Positions 37,986 to 47,147 of a stretch of 64,000 nucleotides of DNA are shown in pieces. Origin of the DNA: Flavobacteriia bacterium (lineage in GTDB: Bacteria > Bacteroidota > Bacteroidia > Flavobacteriales_D > Crocinitomicaceae); assembly GCA_947450325.1 (NCBI GenBank), contig CANFUT010000007.1:62001-126000 (forward strand). Reading direction: 5' to 3'. The position numbers and the translations under genes are program-made. Each line of letters begins with the position of its first letter. Position 1 is the stretch's first letter. The notes beneath the pieces were generated by a model. It worked only from the letters and a program-made list of their open reading frames with translations. It was not told the origin of the DNA and made no database searches.

Positions 37986-38888
37986 CTATTTCGTTAAAGA
38001 TTTGAAAACTTCTTCTAAAGTTCTTTCTTCCTTACGAAGTGTTAATACTAAAACATTGTTTTGTTGCGCAAATTGAGCAATAATTTTTCTCAAATCAAGA
38101 TTGCCATTTGATTCAACCAACCAACCGTTTTCTCCCACTTTTTCAACTTTGTTGATTCCTTTGATTTTGATGATTTGATTTTTAGTTACATTTCCTTCAA
38201 ACTCAACAAAAACAACTTGGTGATCTTCTTCGTATTGCAATTCTGAAGCTGTATTATCGGCCACAATTTTACCTGTTTTAATGATAATCACACGGTCGCA
38301 AATCGCTTCTACTTCTTGCATGATGTGCGTTGAAAGCATCACGGTTTTAGATTTTCCAATTTGGCGAATCAATTCTCGAATTTCAACCAATTGATTTGGA
38401 TCTAATCCTGAGGTTGGCTCGTCTAAAATCAAAACTTCTGGATCGTGAATAATCGCTTGTGCCAATCCAACACGTTGACGATAACCTTTCGAGAGCATCC
38501 CGATTTTTTTGTTTTGCTCAACTTCCAAACCAACTTGTTTGATCATTTCATCAACGCGTTTTTTAAGATTTGGAACATGGTAAATTTTACCTACAAATTC
38601 CAAATATTCACGTACATACATATCCAAATAAAGTGGATTGTTTTCAGGTAGATAACCGATTTTTTTTCGGGTTTCTAAAGAATCAATATCCACAGGAATT
38701 CCGCAAACTTTTACTTCTCCTGAAGTGCTTGGAATAAAGCCTGTAATGATTTTCATAGTGGTCGATTTTCCTGCTCCATTTGGACCTAAAAAACCAACGA
38801 TTTCACCTTTTCCAACTGAAAAGGAAATATCATTCACCGCCGCTTGTTCTCCGTAAAATTTAGTCAAATGACTTACTTCAATAGACAT
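37986..38888 (-). CDS. gldA: ABC transporter ATP-binding protein, GldA type
   Basis: 300-residue ATPase of the gliding-associated GldA/GldF/GldG transporter. Walker [10 protein letters not shown] is at 35-43, followed by the Q-loop region YLPENNPLY, the signature [15 protein letters not shown], Walker B with switch ([12 protein letters not shown]) and the H-loop STH. The ~75-residue C-terminal extension ([16 protein letters not shown]...) is typical of the GldA/NatA subgroup. gldF and gldG are not in this window. A weak -7 box (TATCTTCG on the minus strand, 38908-38915) lies ~20 bases upstream. GldA is the best match, although related NatA-type ATPases are hard to separate. Confidence 0.85.
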   Translation of the reverse strand: MSIEVSHLTKFYGEQAAVNDISFSVGKGEIVGFLGPNGAGKSTTMKIITGFIPSTSGEVKVCGIPVDIDSLETRKKIGYLPENNPLYLDMYVREYLEFVGKIYHVPNLKKRVDEMIKQVGLEVEQNKKIGMLSKGYRQRVGLAQAIIHDPEVLILDEPTSGLDPNQLVEIRELIRQIGKSKTVMLSTHIMQEVEAICDRVIIIKTGKIVADNTASELQYEEDHQVVFVEFEGNVTKNQIIKIKGINKVEKVGENGWLVESNGNLDLRKIIAQFAQQNNVLVLTLRKEERTLEEVFKSLTK

Positions 38889-39026
38889 GTCTTTCGTTTT
38901 GTTGTTGCGAAGATACGGATTAATTCAAAATTAGGAATTGACGAATTTATTTTTGTTAAACTGTTTATTCAACTGTTAGATTGACCGAATTAAATTGTGA
39001 TTCAACTATACTTCACGCTAATTTCT

Positions 39027-39034
39027 TAAATTTG
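39027..39034 (+). promoter_or_regulatory. -7 box of rsgA, abutting the start codon
   Basis: TAAATTTG (39027-39034) ends 5 bases before ATG 39040. No -33 TTTG is seen at 19-21 bases. The layout predicts a leaderless or near-leaderless mRNA. Confidence 0.5.
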
Positions 39035-39039
39035 TGGCA

Positions 39040-39993
39040 ATGACTTCGAAAGGAAAAGTTTTAAAATCTACAGGAAAATGGTATATCGTCGAATTAGAAG
39101 ATGGTCAAATCATTAATTGCAGAATACGCGGGAAAATTAGGTTGGACGGATTAAAAACAACCAACCCAATTTCAGTCGGTGATATTGTGATCGTTGATCC
39201 AAAAATTGATGAAGAAGGAAATCGCGTGATTTTAGATTTTGAAGAAAGAAGAAATTACATTGTCCGCAAATCAACCAATTTGAGCAAACAAATGCAGATT
39301 TTGGCCGCAAACGTGGATCGCGCTTATTTGTTGGTGACAACGGTCGCGCCAGTGACTCATTTGGCTTTTATTGACAGATTTTTAGTTTCCGCTGAATCGT
39401 TTCGAATTCCTACAACTTTGCTTTTCAATAAAATCGATACTTACACAGCTGATCAACTTGAATACATTGACGCATTGTGCGATTTATATGGCTCTATCGG
39501 CTATCCTTGTTATAAAATTTCAGCTGAAAACAAGACCAATATTGATTTTTTAAGGGAAGAAATCAAAGACAAACAAGTCATGATTTCTGGTCACAGTGGA
39601 GTAGGGAAGAGTACGCTGGTCAATGCGCTTGATCCGATTTTGGATTTGAAAATTGGCGAAATTTCTGAATATCACCAGCAAGGTCAACACACCACAACTT
39701 TTGCAGAAATGCATCCACTTTCTTCTGGTGGATATATCATTGATACACCGGGAATTCGAGCTTTTGGAATCGTTGATTTAGACAAAGAAGTCATTTCCCA
39801 TTATTTCCCTGAAATGCGCGCGTTGATTGGCGAGTGTAAATTTCACAATTGTCAACATTTGAACGAACCAAAATGTGCCGTAAAAAAAGCAGTTGAAGAA
39901 AAGCAAATTTCAGAAAGTCGCTACATGACTTATTATCAGTTAATGACAGAAGACGACAGCGAAGTTCACCGCAAAAAAGAAATTTTCGGATGA
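39040..39993 (+). CDS. rsgA: Ribosome small subunit-dependent GTPase A
   Basis: 317-residue circularly permuted GTPase that checks late 30S maturation. The motif order is G4-G1-G3, as expected: NKID at 130-133, GHSGVGKST at 184-192 and DTPGIR after. An N-terminal OB-fold (residues 5-70, around [10 protein letters not shown]) contacts the ribosome. The C-terminal zinc knuckle C-x4-H-x-C...C is seen in [16 protein letters not shown]. Start ATG 39040 is chosen over an in-frame GTG at 39034, because the GTG overlaps the -7 box. It overlaps dtd by 4 bases (ATGA), which indicates translational coupling. Confidence 0.96.
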   Translation: MTSKGKVLKSTGKWYIVELEDGQIINCRIRGKIRLDGLKTTNPISVGDIVIVDPKIDEEGNRVILDFEERRNYIVRKSTNLSKQMQILAANVDRAYLLVTTVAPVTHLAFIDRFLVSAESFRIPTTLLFNKIDTYTADQLEYIDALCDLYGSIGYPCYKISAENKTNIDFLREEIKDKQVMISGHSGVGKSTLVNALDPILDLKIGEISEYHQQGQHTTTFAEMHPLSSGGYIIDTPGIRAFGIVDLDKEVISHYFPEMRALIGECKFHNCQHLNEPKCAVKKAVEEKQISESRYMTYYQLMTEDDSEVHRKKEIFG

Positions 39994-40439
39994 GAGTTTT
40001 GTTGCAACGTGTAAGTGAGGCTTCTGTGAAAATTGAAGGAAAAATCAATGGTCAAATTGATCAAGGATTGCTACTTTTAGTTGGAATTTGCGCTGAAGAT
40101 AATCAAGAAGACATCGATTGGTTGATTCAGAAAATTGTCAACATGCGAATTTTTAGCGATGAAAATGGAAAAATGAATCTTTCCATTCAAGATATTCATG
40201 GCGAGATCATTGTCATTAGTCAATTTACTTTGCATGCTTCTACCAAGAAAGGAAATCGTCCGAGTTTTATTGATGCAGCTCGACCAGAAATTGCAATACC
40301 TTTGTACAACCAATTTATCCAGAAATTGCAATCGTCTGATTTGAAAGTTGAAACAGGAATATTCGGCGCCGATATGAAAGTCAGTTTGGTGAATGATGGA
40401 CCAGTGACAATTTCACTCGATAGTAAAAACAAAGAATAA
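39990..40439 (+). CDS. dtd: D-aminoacyl-tRNA deacylase
   Basis: 149-residue enzyme that hydrolyses D-amino acids mischarged on tRNA. Two diagnostic motifs are present: SQFTLHA (the S-Q-x-T loop that selects chirality) near residue 72, and NDGPVTISL close to the C-terminus (the Gly-Pro motif). Length is standard. The ATG overlaps the rsgA stop (ATGA), so the two are co-translated. Both serve translation quality control. Confidence 0.96.
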   Translation: MRVLLQRVSEASVKIEGKINGQIDQGLLLLVGICAEDNQEDIDWLIQKIVNMRIFSDENGKMNLSIQDIHGEIIVISQFTLHASTKKGNRPSFIDAARPEIAIPLYNQFIQKLQSSDLKVETGIFGADMKVSLVNDGPVTISLDSKNKE

Positions 40440-40469
40440 TCTTAACTTCGTCTTCCTAAGCAGATAATA

Positions 40470-41876
40470 ATGACTTTTAATTCAGTACAATTTTTAATTT
40501 TTCTTCCTTTAGCACTTTTGCTTTACTATGCAGTAAGTTCTAAAAAACGATGGATTGTATTGTTGATTTTGAGCTATGTATTTTATGCAGGATGGAAAAT
40601 CGAGTATTTAGTATTAATTATTTACTCAACACTAGTTGATTTTTTTATTGCTCAATTGATTTTTAATGCCAAATCTGAAGTTAAGAAGAAATGGCTTTTA
40701 ACTTTTAGTTTAATTTCTAGTTTTGGTATTTTAATTGTCTTTAAGTACTTCCATTTCTTAGTAGGAGGTAGTTCTTGGTTCAAAGATGTTGCAAATTCAC
40801 ATGAGCAAATACTTTGGCTTCAGTTTGTTTTTGAATATGGAATACCTGTTGGAATTTCTTTCTATACTTTTCAAACGGTAAGTTATACATTAGATGTTTA
40901 TCACAAGCGAATTGAACCAGAAAAAAACTTTGGAAAATTTGCATTATTTGTTACTTTTTTTCCGCAATTAGTTGCCGGTCCAATCGAACGGTTTTCAGAT
41001 TTACATCCTCAATTATTCAAAGCTTTTAAGCCGAAATTAGAGACATTTCGATTGGCTTTTCAATTGTGTGTGTATGGTTTTTTCTTAAAAATGGTCATTG
41101 CAGATAATCTCGGCGACATTATCAGTCCGCTGTTTGCGAATCCCATAGCGTACGATCAAACGAGTAAATTGATTGCGCCATTTCTTTTTGGATTTCAAAT
41201 TTTTGCTGATTTTTTCGGATACACCTTAATCGCTATCGGCGTAGCACATTTGTTTGGAGTTAAATTGATGGATAATTTCAAATCTCCTTTTGGTTCATAT
41301 TCTTTGAAAGAATTTTGGAGTAAATGGCATATTTCTCTTTCCACATGGTTTCGCGATTATGTTTACATTCCGCTGGGAGGTAGCAAAAATTCTAAAAATC
41401 GTTGGATATTTGCGATTCTGATGACTTTCGGCTTGAGTGGATTATGGCACGGAGCAAGTGTTACTTACATTTATTGGGGATTGTTTCATGGTGCTTATTA
41501 TGTTTTGGAACAATTTCTTTTCCCAGTCAATTACCAAAAGAAAATGAAATTTATTGAAAAAGTAATTCGTTGGACAGCCACTTTTTCAGCTGTGACTTTT
41601 GGCTGGTTGCTTTTTAGGTCGAATAGTATGAAAGATATTTCATATTTTTTCTCGAAGACCGGAGATTCAAGTATTTTCAAGCAAGAATATCTACTTCTAT
41701 TAATCCCATTAATTGGATTTTTTATGTTGGAATTCCTATTTAGAAAAAGTCGAATTGATCAATTTTTAGACGAAAAAAACACAATGACAAGATGGTCAAT
41801 TTATGCTTTTGCTTTAGTCAGTATTCTCCTTTTTAGTGCTCGGGGAGATATGCAATTTATCTATTTTCAGTTCTAA
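40470..41876 (+). CDS. MBOAT family membrane-bound O-acyltransferase (AlgI-like)
   Basis: 468 residues with about ten membrane spans. The MBOAT core is clear: FWSKWHISLSTWFRDYVYIPLGG region (270s-290s), and the catalytic histidine in LSGLWHGASVTYIYWG followed by LFHGAYYV. The N-terminal MTFNSVQFLIFLPL is typical of AlgI-type proteins, which move acetyl or acyl groups across the membrane onto extracellular polysaccharides. The next gene starts at the stop codon (TAATG) and is the probable periplasmic partner. The acceptor is unknown. Confidence 0.92.
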   Translation: MTFNSVQFLIFLPLALLLYYAVSSKKRWIVLLILSYVFYAGWKIEYLVLIIYSTLVDFFIAQLIFNAKSEVKKKWLLTFSLISSFGILIVFKYFHFLVGGSSWFKDVANSHEQILWLQFVFEYGIPVGISFYTFQTVSYTLDVYHKRIEPEKNFGKFALFVTFFPQLVAGPIERFSDLHPQLFKAFKPKLETFRLAFQLCVYGFFLKMVIADNLGDIISPLFANPIAYDQTSKLIAPFLFGFQIFADFFGYTLIAIGVAHLFGVKLMDNFKSPFGSYSLKEFWSKWHISLSTWFRDYVYIPLGGSKNSKNRWIFAILMTFGLSGLWHGASVTYIYWGLFHGAYYVLEQFLFPVNYQKKMKFIEKVIRWTATFSAVTFGWLLFRSNSMKDISYFFSKTGDSSIFKQEYLLLLIPLIGFFMLEFLFRKSRIDQFLDEKNTMTRWSIYAFALVSILLFSARGDMQFIYFQF

Positions 41877-42862
41877 TGAAAAATCCAGTAAAATACATAT
41901 TTTATCGCCTTCTCGTAGTAATATTGATTGTGATCATAGGCAGTGTAATTTATCAATTCGCGATTTATCCTGAAATAAAAAAATCGGAAGGTTGGTTGCA
42001 AGAATTGGCTGAAAAAAAGCTAGATAAACATGCAAGCATTTACTATTTTTCATCGTCCACCAATAAATCCACCGCTCCCAATGACAGCGATAAGCGAAGT
42101 ATTATAGAAATAGTACAATCGACCGTGGGTCAAAAAATTGTTTCGATTGATACAGGTGCAATTCATTGTGGGATATTTTACGAGATTTTAAAAAAGATTC
42201 CTGAAAGTCAATCTATTGATAAAATAATTGTGGATTTAAATGTCCGCAGTTTTGGCAATAATTGGATTCATTCAGGATTAGAGAATTCATTGCAAAGAAA
42301 TTTGGTTTATTGGAACAACTATCCGGGAGTTTACAATCATTTGAGAGCTTCGTTGAAAATGTACAATTATCAAGCTCCAGCTGTCCATATTCGCGCCATT
42401 GAATATGGAGAAAAATTCACAAAACTTCCTTTTAGAAAACCGCATAACACCATCAAAAATTGGTGCGATTCACTTTTTAAAATTCCAGATCATGATGAAG
42501 CTGGATTAGTATTGATTAAGCATTTTGGTCATTTCATAGAGGAGAAGAATCCGATGCTAGAAAATGCTGATTTAATCGTTGAATGGTGCAAAAAACGCAA
42601 CATTCCCCTTGTTTTTATTATCTTGCCAGAAGATGTGTCTAAAATGCGGAGGTTGGTCGGCGAAGATTTGGCAAGTTTGGTGGAGAAAAATGCCGATTTT
42701 TTAGAGAAAAGATATTCAAGTAAATCCGTTGAAGTGATCAATTTAGTGAATGATTTCGATGAAAACGTTTTTTATGAATCTTTTCCAACTGAGCACTATA
42801 AAAGTTTTGGAAGAATGTATGTTGCACAAAAAATGATTGAAATAATCAATGTAAAAAGATAA
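41876..42862 (+). CDS. Membrane-anchored periplasmic protein partner of the MBOAT acyltransferase (possible SGNH-like)
   Basis: 328 residues. One N-terminal membrane anchor (residues 8-30) is followed by a ~295-residue exported domain. The gene overlaps the MBOAT gene by one base, the arrangement seen for AlgI with AlgJ/AlgX-like or DltB with DltD-like partners. A C-terminal FPTEHYKSFGRMYVAQ could hold the catalytic histidine of an SGNH-type fold, and VSIDTGAIHCG may correspond to the nucleophile strand. However, no clear GDS serine motif is visible, so it may be catalytically altered. The assignment is by context plus weak motif resemblance. Confidence 0.55.
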   Translation: MKNPVKYIFYRLLVVILIVIIGSVIYQFAIYPEIKKSEGWLQELAEKKLDKHASIYYFSSSTNKSTAPNDSDKRSIIEIVQSTVGQKIVSIDTGAIHCGIFYEILKKIPESQSIDKIIVDLNVRSFGNNWIHSGLENSLQRNLVYWNNYPGVYNHLRASLKMYNYQAPAVHIRAIEYGEKFTKLPFRKPHNTIKNWCDSLFKIPDHDEAGLVLIKHFGHFIEEKNPMLENADLIVEWCKKRNIPLVFIILPEDVSKMRRLVGEDLASLVEKNADFLEKRYSSKSVEVINLVNDFDENVFYESFPTEHYKSFGRMYVAQKMIEIINVKR

Positions 42863-42863
42863 T

Positions 42864-43202
42864 ATGGAAATCAAAGAAGCACAAAAAATCGTTGATGATT
42901 GGATTAAAACTTTTGGCGTTCGTTATTTTAATGAATTGACCAATATGGCCATGTTGACGGAAGAAGTTGGCGAAGTTGCGCGGATCATTGCCCGAAGATA
43001 TGGTGAACAAAGTGAAAAACAAAGTGACAAACAAAAAGATTTAGGCGATGAAATGGCAGATGTTATGTTTGTTTTAATTTGCTTAGCCAATCAAACTGGC
43101 GTTGATTTAGAAGCTGCCTTGAAGAAAAATTTAGACAAGAAAACACAACGCGATAGCACGAGACACCTCGAAAATAAAAAATTAACTGATGACAATATTT
43201 GA
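42864..43202 (+). CDS. MazG-like nucleotide pyrophosphohydrolase
   Basis: 112 residues of the all-alpha NTP pyrophosphohydrolase superfamily. The magnesium-binding pattern ExxE...ExxD is visible as EEVGEVAR (residues ~32-39) and DEMADVMF (~60-67). Such short single-domain enzymes clear non-canonical or damaged dNTPs. The gene follows the MBOAT pair by one base and overlaps the next gene by 14 bases, so it is in the same operon, although its function seems unrelated. A second, distinct MazG-like gene lies near 57.9 kb. Confidence 0.88.
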   Translation: MEIKEAQKIVDDWIKTFGVRYFNELTNMAMLTEEVGEVARIIARRYGEQSEKQSDKQKDLGDEMADVMFVLICLANQTGVDLEAALKKNLDKKTQRDSTRHLENKKLTDDNI

Positions 43203-43800
43203 AAAATTAAATCTGCATTTCGAAGAAACTTTTCCTTCTGCTGGAATTGAGAAACCGAATGAATTACAGGAAAAGGTACTTCAGCGCGTAAAACAAGGCG
43301 GAGATTTACTAGTAATCGCAGGAAAATCTTCGGGAAAATCGATGGCTGCTGCAATCGCTGCTTTGGAAAAAGTTCCAGAACAACTAGAAGGTTCGCCACG
43401 CGCTGTAATCATCTGTTCAACTTCTGAACAAGCCAAAATTACCGCAGCTTTTATCGTGAAAGTTTCGAGAAGAAAAGAAATTTACGTTGAATTGGCGCAC
43501 GACAAGGGAAACATGATCGAACAGCGAAATCATATTTTTGAAGGGGCTGATATTGTCGTTGGAACTGCGAAAAGAATTTACGATTTGTACATTCAAAATG
43601 GAATCAACATGGGGAAATTGAAACTTTTCGTTTTGGATGATGCGGAAACCATGCTGAAAGAATCAACAATCGCCCAAATGAGAAGAATTGCGGATAGTTT
43701 ACCGAAATGTCAACGAATTATTTTCGCTAATTCAGTTTCTTCCAAACTAGAAAAAGTGATGGAAGATTTGATGCTAAATCCATTGGAAATTCAGGCATAA
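43189..43800 (+). CDS. Lone N-terminal RecA domain of a DEAD-box-like helicase
   Basis: 203 residues that align with only the first half of a DEAD-box RNA helicase. A Q-motif-like PNELQ (24-28) is followed by motif I AGKSSGKS (44-51), a motif Ia-like ICSTSEQA, an Ib-like GTAKRIYDL, motif II VLDDAE in place of DEAD, and a motif III-like FANSVS in place of SAT. The second RecA domain (motifs IV-VI) is absent and the frame ends cleanly. The next gene encodes an unrelated barrel protein. Without the second domain it cannot work as a classical helicase. It may bind ATP or RNA as a regulator, or be a stable remnant. Confidence 0.75.
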   Translation: MTIFEKLNLHFEETFPSAGIEKPNELQEKVLQRVKQGGDLLVIAGKSSGKSMAAAIAALEKVPEQLEGSPRAVIICSTSEQAKITAAFIVKVSRRKEIYVELAHDKGNMIEQRNHIFEGADIVVGTAKRIYDLYIQNGINMGKLKLFVLDDAETMLKESTIAQMRRIADSLPKCQRIIFANSVSSKLEKVMEDLMLNPLEIQA

Positions 43801-43832
43801 TTATTGAAATGACTTTTCAAAAAGCAAAAAAG

Positions 43833-44501
43833 ATGAAAAAAATAGTTTATTTATTGACAATCGTTTTGTCTAGCATTATTTCGACGTATTCCTTCAGCCA
43901 AGAAAGTGAAGCATATTCCAATGAAGATGTTTCTGTTGGCATTGTAAGAAAAGGAAATTTTATTATAGACCCGTATTACGGAGCTCCAAATTTTGGTAAA
44001 ACAATAATTAAAAATATCACATTCGATAACCAAAAAATCAATACCACTGGCGAAGGTGGTCTTGGTCCGTTGGGACTTCGTGCTGAATATATGTTGGCAG
44101 ACAAATTTGGTTTGGGAATTGATTTCATCTTTAATTCTACAAAACTTGGATTGACGTATGATTCACTAAATACTGACAATACTTTATACAGAAGATACCA
44201 AGGAGAATTGGCAATGAAAAGAATTCGTGTTCAGTTGAGATTCAATTATCATTTTGTTTCAACAAATAAAATGGATGCCTATGTTGGAATTGGTGCTGGC
44301 TCAAACACACGAATTTGGTCAGTAACAAACACAGATCCCGCGTATCAATTTGAAAAGGGAAAAGTAAAAGGAACTTTGTTACCTTTTTCAATGAGAGCCG
44401 CAGTCGGACTTCGATATTATTTCATCCCGAATCTCGGATTAAATGCAGAAATAGGAATTGGAGGTCCACTATTGTCAGCAGGGGTTTCGGTTAGGATATA
44501 A
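43833..44501 (+). CDS. Outer-membrane beta-barrel protein (porin-like, function unknown)
   Basis: 222 residues from ATG 43833, which gives the signal peptide MKKIVYLLTIVLSSIISTYSFSQ. An in-frame start 24 bases upstream is less likely. The mature part alternates amphipathic strands (LGLRAEYMLADKFGLGIDF, RIRVQLRFNYHFV, YVGIGAG, RAAVGLRYYF). It ends in a strand closing on VSVRI, consistent with an eight-stranded OmpA/OmpX-like barrel without a peptidoglycan-binding domain. It ends at a strong terminator shared with dapD. Its role is not predictable. Confidence 0.75.
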   Translation: MKKIVYLLTIVLSSIISTYSFSQESEAYSNEDVSVGIVRKGNFIIDPYYGAPNFGKTIIKNITFDNQKINTTGEGGLGPLGLRAEYMLADKFGLGIDFIFNSTKLGLTYDSLNTDNTLYRRYQGELAMKRIRVQLRFNYHFVSTNKMDAYVGIGAGSNTRIWSVTNTDPAYQFEKGKVKGTLLPFSMRAAVGLRYYFIPNLGLNAEIGIGGPLLSAGVSVRI

Positions 44502-44517
44502 TCAAAGATATTTAATA

Positions 44518-44556
44518 AAAAAGGTCAGATTTAACGATGGAATCTGACCTTTTTTT
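44518..44556. terminator. Bidirectional intrinsic terminator (outer-membrane protein gene / dapD)
   Basis: AAAAGGTCAGATT pairs with AATCTGACCTTTT over a 9-base loop, flanked by A-run and T-run. It serves both convergent genes. Confidence 0.9.
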
Positions 44557-44573
44557 GTTTCTATTATTTTAAT

Positions 44574-45383
44574 TTAAACTGCGACATTATGCTCTCTCAA
44601 TGCTTCGTTTAATGATGTTTTAAGATCTGTAGAAGCTTTTCGTTTTCCAATGATTAAAGCACAAGGAACTTGAAAATCTCCAGCAGGAAAAGTTTTGGTG
44701 TAAGATCCAGGAATTACCACACTTCGTTCAGGTACATATCCTTTCATTTCAACAGGTGAATCGCCAGTAACATCAATGATTTTGGTGGATTGTGTCAACA
44801 CAACATTGGCTCCCAAAACGGCTTCTTTACCAACACGAACGCCTTCAACCACAATACATCGTGAACCAATGAAAGCATCGTCTTCGATAATTACTGGTGC
44901 AGCTTGCAAGGGCTCCAAAACACCACCAATTCCAACACCACCACTTAAGTGCACATTTTTACCAATTTGAGCGCAAGAACCAACTGTCGCCCACGTGTCA
45001 ACCATCGTTCCTGAATCTACATATGCGCCAATATTGGTGTAAGAAGGCATTAAAATTACACCTGGAGCGATGAATGCACCGTAACGCGCAATGGCATGAG
45101 GCACAACACGTACTCCCAAATCTTTGTAATTTCTTTTCAACGCCATTTTATCGTGAAATTCGAATGGACCAACTTCAATGGTTTCCATTTGACGGATTGG
45201 AAAATACATTACGACGGCTTTTTTTACCCATTCGTTCACAATCCAATCGCCATTTTCAGTTGGCTCTGCAACGCGTAAAATACCTTTGTCGATATCTTCA
45301 ATCACATGCTCAATCGCTTCAATGGTTGATTTTTCTTTCAATAATTCTCGGTTTTCCCAAGCTGCTTCTATTGTTGATCTCAT
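44574..45383 (-). CDS. dapD: 2,3,4,5-tetrahydropyridine-2,6-dicarboxylate N-succinyltransferase
   Basis: 269-residue enzyme of lysine and diaminopimelate synthesis that transfers succinyl from succinyl-CoA to tetrahydrodipicolinate. The N-terminal helical domain (to ~residue 100) is followed by left-handed beta-helix hexapeptide repeats (VRVVPHAIARYGAFIAPG, IGAYVDSGTMVDTW, IGKNVHLSGGVGIGG), the acyl-CoA site. The GTMVDTWATVGS segment is diagnostic. Length is standard. A TATCTTTG box lies about 45 bases upstream of the ATG. It converges with the outer-membrane protein gene at a shared terminator. Confidence 0.96.
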   Translation of the reverse strand: MRSTIEAAWENRELLKEKSTIEAIEHVIEDIDKGILRVAEPTENGDWIVNEWVKKAVVMYFPIRQMETIEVGPFEFHDKMALKRNYKDLGVRVVPHAIARYGAFIAPGVILMPSYTNIGAYVDSGTMVDTWATVGSCAQIGKNVHLSGGVGIGGVLEPLQAAPVIIEDDAFIGSRCIVVEGVRVGKEAVLGANVVLTQSTKIIDVTGDSPVEMKGYVPERSVVIPGSYTKTFPAGDFQVPCALIIGKRKASTDLKTSLNEALREHNVAV

Positions 45384-45427
45384 ATTTATCTTTTTTTCCT
45401 AATGGTTGGAATGAATTTCATTTTTTG

Positions 45428-45435
45428 CAAAGATA
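45428..45435 (-). promoter_or_regulatory. -7 box of dapD
   Basis: On the minus strand TATCTTTG (45428-45435) followed by CAAAA, about 45 bases from the dapD ATG. No clear -33 element. It lies back to back with the ruvX box. Confidence 0.6.
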
Positions 45436-45505
45436 AGCATTGCGTTTATTTTTCATCTCTAAAAACCTTCCACGATTCAATGATTCATTTTCGTTCAATT
45501 CCAAC

Positions 45506-45513
45506 TATCTTTG
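45506..45513 (+). promoter_or_regulatory. -7 box of ruvX, abutting the start codon
   Basis: TATCTTTG (45506-45513) ends 4 bases before ATG 45518. No clear -33 element. It predicts a leaderless mRNA for the ruvX-pabB-tilS unit. Confidence 0.6.
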
Positions 45514-45517
45514 TGTC

Positions 45518-45928
45518 ATGGGAAGAAAACTTGCACTTGATTTTGGTTTGAAAAGAACAGGAATTGCCATTACCGATGAAATGAATATCATTGCTTCTGG
45601 TTTAACAACGGTTGAAAGTCGCGAATTAATGGGTTTTCTTGAAAAAACGGTCTTGGAAAAAAATGTCGACACCATTGTTTTGGGTGAACCGAAAAGATTG
45701 AACAATGAAGATTCACATATCACACAAAATGTTCGTTTTTTGAAAGAAGATTTGGAGAAAAAATTCCCTACATTGAAAATCGTCATGATGGATGAAAGAT
45801 TTACTTCCAAAATGGCCTTTCAGTCGATGATTGATGGCGGATTGAATAAAAAACAACGACATAATAAAGCACTTGTTGACGAGATTAGTGCAACCATTAT
45901 TTTACAATCATATATGAATCAATTCTAA
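45518..45928 (+). CDS. ruvX: RuvX/YqgF Holliday-junction resolvase-like nuclease
   Basis: 136-residue RNase H-fold protein (YqgF). The catalytic acidic residues are in LALDFGLKRTGIA (Asp near residue 7), LGEPK and the C-terminal LVDEISATIIL. DERFTSK is a conserved family motif. In E. coli the homologue acts on the 5' end of pre-16S rRNA, and the resolvase role is less certain. Start ATG 45518 follows a -7 box by 4 bases, so an in-frame start at 45440 is rejected. It ends one base before pabB begins. Confidence 0.94.
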   Translation: MGRKLALDFGLKRTGIAITDEMNIIASGLTTVESRELMGFLEKTVLEKNVDTIVLGEPKRLNNEDSHITQNVRFLKEDLEKKFPTLKIVMMDERFTSKMAFQSMIDGGLNKKQRHNKALVDEISATIILQSYMNQF

Positions 45929-45929
45929 A

Positions 45930-47147
45930 ATGATTTCATTCCCAAGGGCATATTTTTATTCTAATCCAGCGCAATCTTTATTCTTTTTTGGAGAAGGACC
46001 AATCTTGAAATGTCAAGTTGGAAATGCCTTACATGAACTCGATGAATTCGTTGCAGAAAATCAAAACAGATATTTGGTTACTTTTTTAGGATACGATTTA
46101 AAGAATGAAATCGAGGTTTTGAAAAGTGAAAACAAAGATTTTCTTCAATTTCCTGATTTGTTTTGTTGGAATCCAGCTTTTGTAATTTCCTTAGAAAAAG
46201 GAAATGCCCCGATTTATTTACAAGGAGAAAAGTCTGATTTCTCAGAAAAAGAAATTGAAAATTGGTTGAATGAATTGAATCAACCTAAAAAAGAATTACC
46301 GAAAATTCATTTCAAATCACAAATATCAAAAAGTGATTATTTGGGAACGGTGAAGTTATTACAAAATGAAATTCAACAGGGAAATACCTATGAATTGAAT
46401 TTTTGTCAAACATTTATTGCTGAAAACGTACTTGATTTTAAGTCAATTGAATTACTTAAACAACAAATTGAACTTACTCAAGCACCATTTTCAGTCTTTT
46501 TGGAATTTGATCAATTTCAGGTGTTTTGCGGCAGTCCAGAGAGATTTATTCAGAAAGCTGGAAATAAAGTCATTTCAGAACCAATCAAAGGAACAATCAA
46601 GCGCGGAAGTAATTTGGAGGAAGATGAACAATTTAAAATCCAATTGAAATCCGATCCTAAAGAACGCGCAGAGAATATCATGATTGCGGATTTAGTAAGA
46701 AACGATTTGTCTAGAATTGCCCAAAAGAATTCTGTAAAAGTAGAAGAGTTGTGCGGCATTCATACTTTTGAAACGGTGCATCACATGATTTCGACTATCA
46801 GTTGCGAATTGAAAGAAAATTTAAAGTTTTCAGACATTCTCAAAGCAACTTTTCCAATGGGTTCAATGACTGGCGCGCCTAAAATTAGTTCGATGGAATT
46901 AATTGAAAAGCACGAATCTTTTAAACGCGGATTGTATTCTGGTTCGATTGGATATTTCAAACCCAATGGTGATTTTGATTTTAATGTTGTGATCCGATCG
47001 TTTTTATATAATTTAGAAAAACGTTGCCTAACTTGCTCTGTCGGTGGTGCAATAACCATTCAAGCCGATGCCGAAAAAGAATACGAAGAATGCTTGGTGA
47101 AAGTGAAACGCATGTTGCAATTATTTGGCGATGATCAAGGAATCTGA
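45930..47147 (+). CDS. pabB: Aminodeoxychorismate synthase component I (chorismate-binding)
   Basis: 405 residues of the chorismate-binding fold. The motif PIKGTIKRG carries the lysine that distinguishes PabB (aminodeoxychorismate) from TrpE, which has alanine in PIAGT. The C-terminal core contains IADLVRNDLSR, GSMTGAPK and LYSGSIGY, all active-site elements. It makes 4-amino-4-deoxychorismate for folate, normally with a glutamine amidotransferase (PabA) that is not in this window. The N-terminal ~100 residues are shorter and divergent compared with TrpE. It begins one base after ruvX and its end overlaps the tilS start by 17 bases. Confidence 0.9.
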   Translation: MISFPRAYFYSNPAQSLFFFGEGPILKCQVGNALHELDEFVAENQNRYLVTFLGYDLKNEIEVLKSENKDFLQFPDLFCWNPAFVISLEKGNAPIYLQGEKSDFSEKEIENWLNELNQPKKELPKIHFKSQISKSDYLGTVKLLQNEIQQGNTYELNFCQTFIAENVLDFKSIELLKQQIELTQAPFSVFLEFDQFQVFCGSPERFIQKAGNKVISEPIKGTIKRGSNLEEDEQFKIQLKSDPKERAENIMIADLVRNDLSRIAQKNSVKVEELCGIHTFETVHHMISTISCELKENLKFSDILKATFPMGSMTGAPKISSMELIEKHESFKRGLYSGSIGYFKPNGDFDFNVVIRSFLYNLEKRCLTCSVGGAITIQADAEKEYEECLVKVKRMLQLFGDDQGI

